Source: Myxococcales bacterium
GTDB lineage: Bacteria > Myxococcota_A > Polyangia > Haliangiales > Haliangiaceae
Assembly (NCBI GenBank): GCA_016720595.1
Contig: JADKKI010000025.1
Span: forward strand, 93,420 to 157,419
Direction: 5' to 3'
DNA length: 64,000 nucleotides
Position 1 is the stretch's first letter; each line of letters begins with the position of its first letter. Under the pieces are notes generated by a model. It was given only the letters and a program-made list of their open reading frames with translations. It was not told the DNA's origin and did no database searches. A program made the translations under genes and the position numbers. Shown piece after piece: positions 55,888 to 64,000 of this stretch.

Positions 55888-56781
55888 ATGCCGAGCCTCA
55901 AGGCGATCCGCACCCGGATCACGTCGGTCAAGAACACGCGCAAGATCACGCGCGCGATGAAGCTCGTCTCCACGGCGAAGCTCCGGCGCGCGCAGGATGC
56001 GCTGACCCAGGCCCGGCCGTATACGCAGGCGATCACGCGCGTGGTCGGCGAGCTCGCAGCGGTGGCCGGTACGGACAGCCACAAGCTGTTCGAGGAGCGC
56101 CCGCTCCACAAGGCGCAGATCGTCGTGATGTGCAGCGATCGCGGTCAGGCCGGCGCGTTCAACGCGAACGTCACCAAGGCCGTCGAGCGGTACGCGGCGA
56201 ACGAGCTGTCGGGGGCGCAGGAAGTGTCCCTGCGGATCATCGGCCGCAAGGGCAACCAGTACTTCTCGCGGCGTCGCGCCACGATCACGAGCTTCGATGC
56301 GGCCCCCACCGGGCTCACCGCGCTCGAGGTCGCCCGCGACATGGCGAATCGCGTGATCGATGACTTCCAGTCCGGGAAGGTCGATCGCGTGTTCGTGGTC
56401 TACAACGAGTTCAAGAACGCGGCCTCGCAGGCCACGCGGGTCAAGCAGATCCTGCCCGTGGTCACCGAGGTCAGCACCGCGCTGGTCAAGGGCGCGCAGG
56501 CCGCGGACCCGGGAGATGGGGGCGACTTCATCTACGAGCCGAGCAAGGACGTGCTGCTCGATCGGCTCGTTCCGCTGTACGTGCAGATCTTGCTGTACCG
56601 CGCAGCGCTCGAGTCGATCACCTCGTTCTTCGCATCGCAGATGACGGCGATGGAGAACGCGACCAAGAACGCCGGCGAGATGATCTCGGCGCTCACGCTT
56701 CAGTTCAACCGCGCCCGTCAGGCATCGATCACCAAGGAGCTCGCCGAGATCGTCGGCGGCGCCGAGGCACTCAAGGGTTAA
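55888..56781 (+). CDS. atpG: ATP synthase F1 subunit gamma
   Basis: A 297-residue gamma subunit, the rotating central shaft. N-terminal IRTRITSVKNTRKITRAMKL and C-terminal ENATKNAGEMISALTLQFNR are the family signatures of the long shaft helices. It has a normal length and is followed 12 bp later by atpD. Confidence 0.96.
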   Translation: MPSLKAIRTRITSVKNTRKITRAMKLVSTAKLRRAQDALTQARPYTQAITRVVGELAAVAGTDSHKLFEERPLHKAQIVVMCSDRGQAGAFNANVTKAVERYAANELSGAQEVSLRIIGRKGNQYFSRRRATITSFDAAPTGLTALEVARDMANRVIDDFQSGKVDRVFVVYNEFKNAASQATRVKQILPVVTEVSTALVKGAQAADPGDGGDFIYEPSKDVLLDRLVPLYVQILLYRAALESITSFFASQMTAMENATKNAGEMISALTLQFNRARQASITKELAEIVGGAEALKG

Positions 56782-58245
<1,464 letters not shown>

Positions 58246-58247
58246 GC

Positions 58248-58670
58248 ATGGCGTCCGGGCTCAATACGATCCTCGGGGTGAACCTGGTGACGCCGAGGGG
58301 CGTCGTCGCGCACACCGATGCCGATAGCGTGCAGGCGCCCGGCGAGCTCGGTGAGTTCGAGCTGCTGCCGGGACACATCCCGATGCTCACGGCGCTGCGC
58401 CCAGGTGTGCTCACGATCGGAACGAAGGCGCGCATGCGCTACGCGACCGGCCCGGGCTATCTCCGGGTCGATCCGTCGGGCGCGGTCGAGATCCTCGTCG
58501 AGCAGGCGCAGGCCGCGAAGGACATCGACGGCGACGCCGCGAAGAAGGACCTGGCGACCGCCGAGGCCGAGCTCGCGAAGTGGGGCGACAAGCCGATGGA
58601 CGGCGACTACGTGACGCTGCAGGCGCGCCTCGGCTGGGCGCGCGCGCGTATCGAGACGCTCGCGCACTGA
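58248..58670 (+). CDS. atpC: ATP synthase F1 subunit epsilon
   Basis: A 140-residue epsilon subunit that couples rotation to the c ring and inhibits ATP hydrolysis. The N-terminal beta sandwich includes LVTPRGVVAHTDADSVQAPGELGEFELLPGHIPMLTALRPG, cut here to its key residues PGELGEFELLPGH; the C-terminal half is helical (DLATAEAELAKWGDKP). Last atp gene; the acetyltransferase gene follows by 1 bp. Confidence 0.93.
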   Translation: MASGLNTILGVNLVTPRGVVAHTDADSVQAPGELGEFELLPGHIPMLTALRPGVLTIGTKARMRYATGPGYLRVDPSGAVEILVEQAQAAKDIDGDAAKKDLATAEAELAKWGDKPMDGDYVTLQARLGWARARIETLAH

Positions 58671-58671
58671 C

Positions 58672-59199
58672 GTGCGCGTCGCGACCGAGCGCCTCGTCCT
58701 CCGCGAGTTCGTCGAAGACGATTGGCGTACCGTGTATGCGATCGAATCGCAGCCGGAGGTCGTGCGCTATCAGACCAACGATGTCTACGACGAGGCCGCT
58801 GCGCGCGAGTACGTGCAGGGCATCCTGGTCTCGGCCCGCGAGGTGCCGCGGCTGGTGTTCGACTTCGCGATCACGCTCGATGGCGTGATGATCGGCCGCA
58901 CCGGCATGAAGCGCGGGGACGATCCGCGCATGGCCTCGCTGTGGTTCGAGGTGATGCCGGAGCTGCAGGGCAAGGGCTACGCGACCGAGGCTGCGCGCGC
59001 GCTCCTCGGCTATGCCTTCGAGGAGGTCAAGCTCCACCGTGTGTACGGCGATTGCGATCCGCGCAATCCGAGCTCGGCGCGGGTGATGGAGAAGGTCGGG
59101 ATGCGCCGTGAGGCTCACCTCGTGCAGAACGTGTTCATCAAGGGCGAGTGGTGCGATAGCCTGATGTTCGCGATGCTCGCGAGCGAATGGAGGCGGTGA
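58672..59199 (+). CDS. GNAT-family acetyltransferase (RimJ/RimL-like)
   Basis: A 175-residue N-acetyltransferase using acetyl-CoA. RLVLREFVEDDW at the start, the acceptor strand IGRTGMKRGDD, and the CoA-binding segment LQGKGYATEAARALLGYAF (Q/RxxGxG/A) with HRVYGDCDPRNPSSARVMEKVGM mark the RimJ/RimL group that modifies N-termini or small amines. GTG start 1 bp after atpC; stop overlaps the next start as TGATG. Substrate unknown. Confidence 0.88.
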   Translation: MRVATERLVLREFVEDDWRTVYAIESQPEVVRYQTNDVYDEAAAREYVQGILVSAREVPRLVFDFAITLDGVMIGRTGMKRGDDPRMASLWFEVMPELQGKGYATEAARALLGYAFEEVKLHRVYGDCDPRNPSSARVMEKVGMRREAHLVQNVFIKGEWCDSLMFAMLASEWRR

Positions 59200-59375
59200 T
59201 GGAGGACAGCGTGCGCGTGCGCTGCCCGTACTGCCACGAGTACGTCGAGCTCTACGTCGATCCGGATACGACGGGCGTGCTCGTCGAGGATTGCGCGGTG
59301 TGCTGCAAGCCGTGGGCGATCACGGTCGAGCGCTCCGGCGGCAAGCTCCGCGTTCAGGTCAACCGCGCGCAGTGA
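59199..59375 (+). CDS. Small CPXCG-type Cys-rich protein
   Basis: A 58-residue protein with two Cys pairs: CPYC near the start and CAVCC with PWAITVE after it, the CPXCG-motif zinc-ribbon family of unknown role. ATG 59199 overlaps the acetyltransferase stop by one base and is preferred over ATG 59187. It ends the atp-linked run of genes. Confidence 0.85.
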   Translation: MEDSVRVRCPYCHEYVELYVDPDTTGVLVEDCAVCCKPWAITVERSGGKLRVQVNRAQ

Positions 59376-59419
59376 TCGAGTATGTCCTCGGCGCGAGCAG
59401 GACTGCGAGCCTGATCAGA

Positions 59420-59503
59420 GATCAAAGCCAGGAAGCCAGGAAGCCAGGAAGCGGACTTTGAAAAGGTCCTCCGACCTTGGTTCCTGGCTTCCTTGGTTTG
59501 ATC
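59420..59503. repeat. Nested hairpin with GCCAGGAA tandem repeats
   Basis: Three tandem GCCAGGAA units (59427-59450). The outer arms 59420-59441 and 59482-59503 are inverted copies with about two mismatches in 22. An inner hairpin AAGGTC-CTCC-GACCTT spans 59463-59478. It may terminate the atp/CPXCG transcript or be a dispersed palindromic element like that at 47433. Confidence 0.6.
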
Positions 59504-59574
59504 GCTGCTGACTGGCGGGCGGGCCGTGGTGCGCGGGACATCCACGCCGATCCGGCGCGCATGCCAGGCACCGT

Positions 59575-60207
59575 TCACGCGCGGCCGCGGAGCTTGGTCG
59601 CGAGATCCGCGCCGAGCACGAGCTGCATCGCGGTGCGGGTGTCCGGCGTGCCCTCGAGGTACGTGCGCAGCGCGGCGCTCGGCCAGCGGACCACGCGGAG
59701 TGCACCGGCGGCGATCACGTCCGCGGCAGGTGGCTTGCCGGTGAGGTAGCTGAGCTCGCCGATGAACGCACCATGCGAGAGCTCCACCGTCCGCGCATCG
59801 GCGAGCTGCACGCGCGCGGTGCCATCGAGGACGATGGCGAGGTGCGCGAGGGGCTCGCCTTGACGGATCACGTGGTGGCCGGGAGGGTGCTCGACGATCT
59901 CGGCCACGTCGAGGAGGCGTAGCAGCTCGCGCGGTCGCAGCGAGGGGAACACCTTGGACTTCAGGCGGCGCGCATCTGGAGGCAAGCGCACGGGGCGGCG
60001 CTCGTGGATCAGCTGGACCAGGCGAACGAGGTTGATCGCAAAGAACACGAGCTGCCACGCGATCAGCTCTGCGGGCGGATGATTGAAGCCCAGGCCGATC
60101 AGCGTGGCCACGCCGGCGACACAGGTCATGAGGCGCAGCCACAGGATCTCCTTGACCGCGTACGAGACCAGGTAGATCGCGTTCGCGAGGTGGAGGAGGG
60201 GTGTCAT
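59575..60207 (-). CDS. Membrane protein with cyclic-nucleotide-binding domain (Popeye-like)
   Basis: A 210-residue protein with about three N-terminal membrane helices (about 5-65) and a C-terminal cyclic-nucleotide-binding fold (about 80-200): PPGHHVIRQGEPLAHLAIVL, DGTARVQ, and a phosphate-binding-cassette-like HGAFIGELSYLTGKPPAADV. This order (TM then cNMP domain) is like Popeye-domain proteins. The cassette keeps a GELS segment but the usual Arg is not at its standard place (KPPAAD), so ligand binding is uncertain. ATG 60207 overlaps the redox protein's stop by 4 bp. Confidence 0.7.
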   Translation of the reverse strand: MTPLLHLANAIYLVSYAVKEILWLRLMTCVAGVATLIGLGFNHPPAELIAWQLVFFAINLVRLVQLIHERRPVRLPPDARRLKSKVFPSLRPRELLRLLDVAEIVEHPPGHHVIRQGEPLAHLAIVLDGTARVQLADARTVELSHGAFIGELSYLTGKPPAADVIAAGALRVVRWPSAALRTYLEGTPDTRTAMQLVLGADLATKLRGRA

Positions 60208-60773
60208 GGTGCAGCCGCCTGCGCGCGTTCGGCGAGCACGACGTCCACGACGTCGACCAGCGGTGCATGATCGCCAAGGCTGCGGGCGCGATGGTAGTAG
60301 GCGACGATCCCGTCCTGCCGCACGTAGAGCGTGCCGCCTTGCTGGTGAAGATCTCCCTGCGGACGGCCGTTGGAGAACCCGCGGGTGTAGCCGCGGACCG
60401 CCTGGCCGAGGGCGATCGGGCCGAACGTCCCCCACACCGAGCGGAGCAGCCCTGCGGCTCGATAGCTCGCGAGCGTGGGATCGGTGAAGCAGCTGACGTG
60501 ATCGACCTCGAGCTCCTCGCGCTCGACGAACGCGGCGAGCTGATCGGCGGTGCCAGAGCCGATGATCGCGATGCCGACATCGAGCTGCGCGAGCTCTCCG
60601 AACCGAGGGCGCAGCAAGGAGAGGTGCTCGGCACAGCCTACGCAGGCGAAGTGCCGGATGAACACGATCAGTGCGTCGCAGGTGGCCCACCGCGAGCTCA
60701 GGCGGTGGAGCGCGCCTCGCGCATCCAGGACCTCGGCAAAGCCGAGCTCCGGCGGGATGGTCTGTCCAACCAC
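60204..60773 (-). CDS. AhpC/TSA-2 (PRXL2-like) redox protein
   Basis: A 189-residue thioredoxin-fold protein of the peroxiredoxin-like 2/AhpC-TSA_2 group: HFACVGCAEHLSLL with a CxxC pair (Cys44, Cys47), IAIIGSGTADQL, and DPTLASYRAAGL. Several such proteins act in thiol redox control. The start GTG 60773 is fixed by a Shine-Dalgarno GGGAGGTGA five bases before it; the alternative GTG 60782 sits too close to the same site. The gene overlaps the Popeye-like gene by 4 bp (ATGA), so membrane cNMP sensing and redox chemistry are translationally linked. Confidence 0.75.
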   Translation of the reverse strand: MVGQTIPPELGFAEVLDARGALHRLSSRWATCDALIVFIRHFACVGCAEHLSLLRPRFGELAQLDVGIAIIGSGTADQLAAFVEREELEVDHVSCFTDPTLASYRAAGLLRSVWGTFGPIALGQAVRGYTRGFSNGRPQGDLHQQGGTLYVRQDGIVAYYHRARSLGDHAPLVDVVDVVLAERAQAAAP

Positions 60774-60778
60774 GGGTG

Positions 60779-60787
60779 TCACCTCCC
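60779..60787 (-). promoter_or_regulatory. Ribosome binding site deciding the redox protein start
   Basis: On the minus strand, GGGAGGTGA ends five bases before GTG 60773. It excludes the first in-frame GTG at 60782, which lies inside the site. Confidence 0.6.
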
Positions 60788-60865
60788 GACGATACGACGG
60801 AGCTGTGCAAGGGATTGCACAGCTGATTGCGGAAGTTGCCGGGCTGTTCTGCAGTAGAATGAGAC

Positions 60866-61180
60866 GTGGCCAAGCGAACGCCGACCGACCCTTCGGCCGC
60901 GCCCGCCCCGGATGCCGTTCCGGCGCCGAGTGGCCGACGCGCACGCGCACGCCGAGAGACCGCGGAGCTGACCGTCGTCACCGAACGTACCCGCACCTCG
61001 GGGTTCTGGGGCAATCGCCCGCCGCGCGCGATGTCCGAAGCGGTGACGATGATCTCCGGGGATCCCGCACCCAAGCCCACGACCACCACCGCGCGCGCGC
61101 CCACCGCGAATGCGCGCCGGCCGAGCACCTCGGACGACTTTCTCGAAGAAGTGGCGACCGACGTGCTGACGAGCGAGTAG
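60866..61180 (+). CDS. Small basic/disordered protein
   Basis: A 104-residue ORF from GTG 60866, divergent from the redox gene. Rich in Ala, Pro, Arg and Thr, probably disordered, with one more ordered-looking segment, TSGFWGNRPPRAMSEAVTM, and an acidic end DDFLEEVATDVLTSE. No family recognised. The intergenic position and protein-like acidic end give modest support that it is real. Confidence 0.45.
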   Translation: MAKRTPTDPSAAPAPDAVPAPSGRRARARRETAELTVVTERTRTSGFWGNRPPRAMSEAVTMISGDPAPKPTTTTARAPTANARRPSTSDDFLEEVATDVLTSE

Positions 61181-61290
61181 CACCTCGTGATCCGCGAGTT
61201 CGCGATGGCCGCGAAGGGTCTTGCCATGCGCCGGCTCCGCCGAGACAATGGGGTCGTGGTCCGTCCGCACCTGATCGAATGAGAGGACGC

Positions 61291-61935
61291 ATGTCGAAGT
61301 CCAAGGCCGCGGTGTTGAGCACCGTGCTCGTGGGGATGCTCGCCGGTGGTGCACGAGCGCAGCCAGGGGCGGAGTCTGGATCGGTGACGATGCCGGTGCC
61401 CGAGCAGGCTCTCCTGACCGAGACACCGCCGGCCATCGCGCCGCCTGCTCCGGCGCAGCCTGCAGGACCGGCCCCGGGATCGACGCAGGCGACCTTCGTG
61501 TCGGGGAACGCACAGCCGTGGGAGGTGTTGCTCGATCGCCAACCCGCGTGTGAGACCCCGTGCTCGATCTACGTGCCGCCGATGCGGTTCGTGACGCTGC
61601 GCGCGCGAGATCGCGTGATGCTCGAGGTCGGCTACCTGCCGCAGGGCTCGGTGGTGGTGCGCGGCTGGCATTTCGCCGATGGCGCCTATGCCGGTGGGAT
61701 CATCGGCACCACGTTCTCGGGGATGGGGCTCGCCACCGGCATCACGTTGACCGCGGTGGGCTGCGCCACCGATCGCCGCATCATGTGCACTGCGGGCCTG
61801 ATCACGGGTGGCGTCTCGGCCGTCGGGCTCTATCTCTCGATCCGGCTGATGCAGAGCGCGGTTCCCAAGGCCGAGGTTCTCCCGGGCCGCCCCTACGTCT
61901 CCGGGAACACCGTCGGGCTCGCCGGCACGTTCTGA
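61291..61935 (+). CDS. Exported membrane protein with PEGA-like strand region
   Basis: A 214-residue protein: signal peptide ending ARA|QPG, Pro/Ala-rich linker (about 40-75), a short beta region with WEVLLDRQPACETPCSIYVPP (PEGA-like, two cysteines), and two C-terminal membrane helices (about 135-155 and 163-185). ATG 61291 is preceded by GAGAGGA six bases upstream, favouring it over ATG 61279. Function unknown; likely an envelope protein. Confidence 0.65.
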   Translation: MSKSKAAVLSTVLVGMLAGGARAQPGAESGSVTMPVPEQALLTETPPAIAPPAPAQPAGPAPGSTQATFVSGNAQPWEVLLDRQPACETPCSIYVPPMRFVTLRARDRVMLEVGYLPQGSVVVRGWHFADGAYAGGIIGTTFSGMGLATGITLTAVGCATDRRIMCTAGLITGGVSAVGLYLSIRLMQSAVPKAEVLPGRPYVSGNTVGLAGTF

Positions 61936-61987
61936 GCTGCGGCGCCGTGCCGCACACCCGGACCTCAGGTCACGGCATCCGACCTCC

Positions 61988-62794
61988 ATGACCGTCGTGG
62001 TCCTCGGTGGCACGGGCGCCCTCGGCGCACTGGTCGTGGCCGAGCTGACCCGACGTGGCGAGACCGTCCGCGGCCTCGGGCGGCGCGACGGCGATGCGCG
62101 CGATCCGGAGACCGTGACGCGGCTTGCGGAGCATGCGAGCGCGATCGTGGACTGCGCGGGCGCGAGCGTGGCGCTGGCCCTGGGCCGTGGGTGGCGCGGG
62201 TACGGGGCAGTGGACACGCCGATCGGGCTCGCAGCGATCGCGGCGGCGAAGCGAACCGGCGCGCGGCTGGTCTACGTCGGCGTCGCTCACGCGCCGGCGC
62301 TCGCCTCGTGCGCGTACGTGGCAGCCCACGAGCGCGTGGCGGCGGCGATGGCCGAGCTCGATGGCGTGGTGATCCGACCGACGGGCCTGTTCAGCGCGTA
62401 CGCCTCGATGCTGCCGCTCGCGCGGCGCGGCCTGCTCGTGGATCTCGGCTCCGGGCAGACGCGCACCAATCCGATCGACGAGGCCGACGTCGCGACGATC
62501 ATCGCGGATGCCGTGCGGGGCGGTGGTCCGCGCGAGATCACGTGCGGTGGCCCCGAGGTGATGACGCGGCGCCAGATCTTCGAGGCGGTGGCTGCGGCGG
62601 CGGGGCAGCGCAAGGTCCGCGGCTTCCCGGTGTGGCTCGCGCGGATCAACGCCACGATGCTGCGCCTCGTGCATCCGCGGATCGGGCAGTTCATGCAGTT
62701 CGCGGTCGGCCTCGCGAAGCACGATGTGATCGCGCCCGCGCTCGGGACGCGCCGGTTCGCCGACTACGTCGCGTCCAGTCCCCGCGGGGACTGA
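61988..62794 (+). CDS. NmrA/SDR-like NAD(P)-binding protein
   Basis: A 268-residue Rossmann protein: VVVLGGTGALGALVV (GxxGxxG), a shortened second strand, DCAGASVALALG, and the late NPIDEADVATIIADAV region typical of atypical short-chain dehydrogenases/NmrA-like proteins. The canonical catalytic YxxxK is unclear (AYVAAHERVAAAM), so it could be a sensor or an epimerase-like enzyme. Substrate unknown. Confidence 0.82.
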   Translation: MTVVVLGGTGALGALVVAELTRRGETVRGLGRRDGDARDPETVTRLAEHASAIVDCAGASVALALGRGWRGYGAVDTPIGLAAIAAAKRTGARLVYVGVAHAPALASCAYVAAHERVAAAMAELDGVVIRPTGLFSAYASMLPLARRGLLVDLGSGQTRTNPIDEADVATIIADAVRGGGPREITCGGPEVMTRRQIFEAVAAAAGQRKVRGFPVWLARINATMLRLVHPRIGQFMQFAVGLAKHDVIAPALGTRRFADYVASSPRGD

Positions 62795-62835
62795 GCATGG
62801 CTCAGGCGTTCGCGTCGAGGTCGCCTGGCTGCTGG

Positions 62836-64000
62836 TCACATCTCCGAGAGCGGAGGCACATCGATACCGTGCTTGCGCATGACCTCGAAGCTGTAGCCGC
62901 CGGTCCTCGTGTCGTCCGCGTGACGGTGAATGAAGTCCGCGACGTCGCTGAACTTGACCTTCAAGCGTGCTCCGAGCGCCAGTGCACTGACGTCATCCGG
63001 CGTGTTGGCCAGCGTACCCTCCAGGAACTCCCCCTTGAAGGAGAACACGTCGACCCACATCCACTCGTTGTTGCCATGGTCGGTCTTGAACGGCGCTTTG
63101 ATGGAGAGGCGCTCGTTGAACGGGATCTCCTTCGCGAAGTGACCGCGGAGCTTGCCGAGCGCGGCGCGTGCCTCGACCGCCGCCGCATCGAGCTCCGGCT
63201 GGAAGTCGAGGTTGTGGACGCTGTCCTCCGACGCCCCAGCGAAGGCGGAGATGGCGGCGGTCAGCGCGACCGGGTTTCCTCGCTCCGAACTGGAGATCAA
63301 CAGCTCGAGGAACGGCCCCGCATGTGCGTCCTCGTCTCCGCCTCGCGACCAGCGGACCTTCCACGCGAGCTTTCCACTGCCTCCCGACTTCTTCACATCA
63401 TCGAGGCCCCAGTCGCCCGGCAGGCTGGCGAGATCGACATCGAGCTCGCCATCGCGGGTGAGGTCCCCGGAGTTGACGAGTGTCTGCGCGGTGGCATTGA
63501 CGGCATCCGCGACGATGCTCTGCTTGCTCGCGGCGACATCTGCGACATAGAGCTCCGGCAAGCCGAGACGCATGAGACCCAACGTATCGATGAAGCCGAG
63601 GTCGTTCTGTCCCGCGACCATATGGATCGTGATCATCTTGGTCGCGCTGAAGGTCCCACCGGGTACGTGCTCGGCGAGCTGGTCGAGCGGAAGCAGGCGA
63701 CCGGTGTCGAGATCGACGATCCAGCCCTGGCATGTCTCGGCGGCGATACGCGCGACGCTCGCGGTCTCGAGGGGGAGCTGAGGATCACGCTGCCCATTCT
63801 TGCCGGTGAAGCGCAGCCCCACCGTTGCTTTGTCGATCGCCGCGCGATCGATGGTCTTGAACAGCGTGTCCGCGATGCCCTTGCCCCAGCCGAGGTCGTC
63901 CGGCGTGGTGCGGTCGATTCCGAGGGTCCTTCCGTCGATCGGCTTGTCGCCGGCGATCAGCGTGAAGCCGTGCTTCTTGCTCGCCGACTTCGCGGCGGAC
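62836..64000 (-). CDS. Unrecognised protein, 5' end beyond the window
   Basis: The frame stays open from the stop at 62836 to the right edge, at least 388 codons, with no start required inside. It codes for a soluble-looking mixed protein (GWIVDLDTGRLLPLDQLAEHVPGG, cut here to PLDQLAEHVPGG; WMWVDVFSFKGEFLEGTL near the end). The C-terminal part from FKTDHGNNEWMWVDVF resembles no family I can name, and I assign no function. The GTG at 63822 is internal. Confidence 0.65.
   Translation of the reverse strand, partial: SAAKSASKKHGFTLIAGDKPIDGRTLGIDRTTPDDLGWGKGIADTLFKTIDRAAIDKATVGLRFTGKNGQRDPQLPLETASVARIAAETCQGWIVDLDTGRLLPLDQLAEHVPGGTFSATKMITIHMVAGQNDLGFIDTLGLMRLGLPELYVADVAASKQSIVADAVNATAQTLVNSGDLTRDGELDVDLASLPGDWGLDDVKKSGGSGKLAWKVRWSRGGDEDAHAGPFLELLISSSERGNPVALTAAISAFAGASEDSVHNLDFQPELDAAAVEARAALGKLRGHFAKEIPFNERLSIKAPFKTDHGNNEWMWVDVFSFKGEFLEGTLANTPDDVSALALGARLKVKFSDVADFIHRHADDTRTGGYSFEVMRKHGIDVPPLSEM

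Overview
The window is 64 kb of GC-rich DNA with dense, mostly short-spaced genes. It is full of predicted lipoproteins (lipobox Cys). Two proteins end in a MYXO-CTERM-like tail (Gly/Cys-rich stretch, hydrophobic segment, Arg cluster). Two Hanks-type Ser/Thr kinases (one with PEGA domains), a bactofilin and many secreted TPR/PEGA proteins complete the picture. Together these point to a myxobacterium (Myxococcota), possibly a Haliangium/Kofleria-like lineage; the family-level guess is inference only. I see no rRNA, tRNA, CRISPR array, IS transposase or phage module.

Layout. 0-7 kb: secreted or surface enzymes (M1 aminopeptidase-like lipoprotein, LPMO-like protein, zinc metalloprotease), a CcmH-like protein, an orphan RegA-type regulator and an MBOAT-like membrane protein. 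7-16 kb: acpS, a frameshifted small lipoprotein gene, a secreted TPR-CHAT protease, a VapBC-type toxin-antitoxin pair with a palindromic operator candidate, a 1-Cys peroxiredoxin, two membrane proteins, and a TPR protein followed by an NRD-type Ser/Thr kinase. 16-20 kb: a degenerate-receiver/GHKL ATPase followed 3 nt later by a double STAS/double zinc-ribbon transmembrane protein, then a VIT-domain protein. 20-25.5 kb: lipoproteins (pectin acetylesterase/Notum-like, GH25 lysozyme, multihaem cytochrome) and a DUF3634-like gene bracketed by inverted REP-like repeats. 25.7-31.5 kb: a minus-strand run of eight genes: three membrane proteins, an OmpR/HK two-component pair, a CxGxC-repeat lipoprotein and a DUF2500-like protein.

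31.6-45.5 kb: a plus-strand envelope cluster. A PEGA/TPR protein, a tiny Cys-rich lipoprotein, a FadL-like barrel, two lipoproteins, an OmpA-like barrel with thrombospondin type-3 repeats and a TonB-dependent receptor are mostly joined by GTGA overlaps. They are followed by a second receiver-like/GHKL protein that overlaps the gene for a PEGA Ser/Thr kinase. The GHKL proteins at 16 kb and 41 kb are paralogues, one paired with a STAS protein and one with a kinase, suggesting two branches of a partner-switch-like signalling system. 45.5-49.5 kb: two convergent paralogous lipoprotein genes enclose a bactofilin gene and a 411-bp element with 88-bp near-perfect inverted repeats. 49.6-52.3 kb: a single-TM protein and a PAS hybrid histidine kinase. 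52.4-58.7 kb: ATP synthase genes b, b', delta, alpha, gamma, beta, epsilon (a and c absent here), running into a GNAT acetyltransferase and a CPXCG protein. 59.5-64 kb: a redox protein coupled to a membrane cyclic-nucleotide-binding protein, small envelope proteins, an NAD(P)-binding protein, and a gene cut by the right edge.
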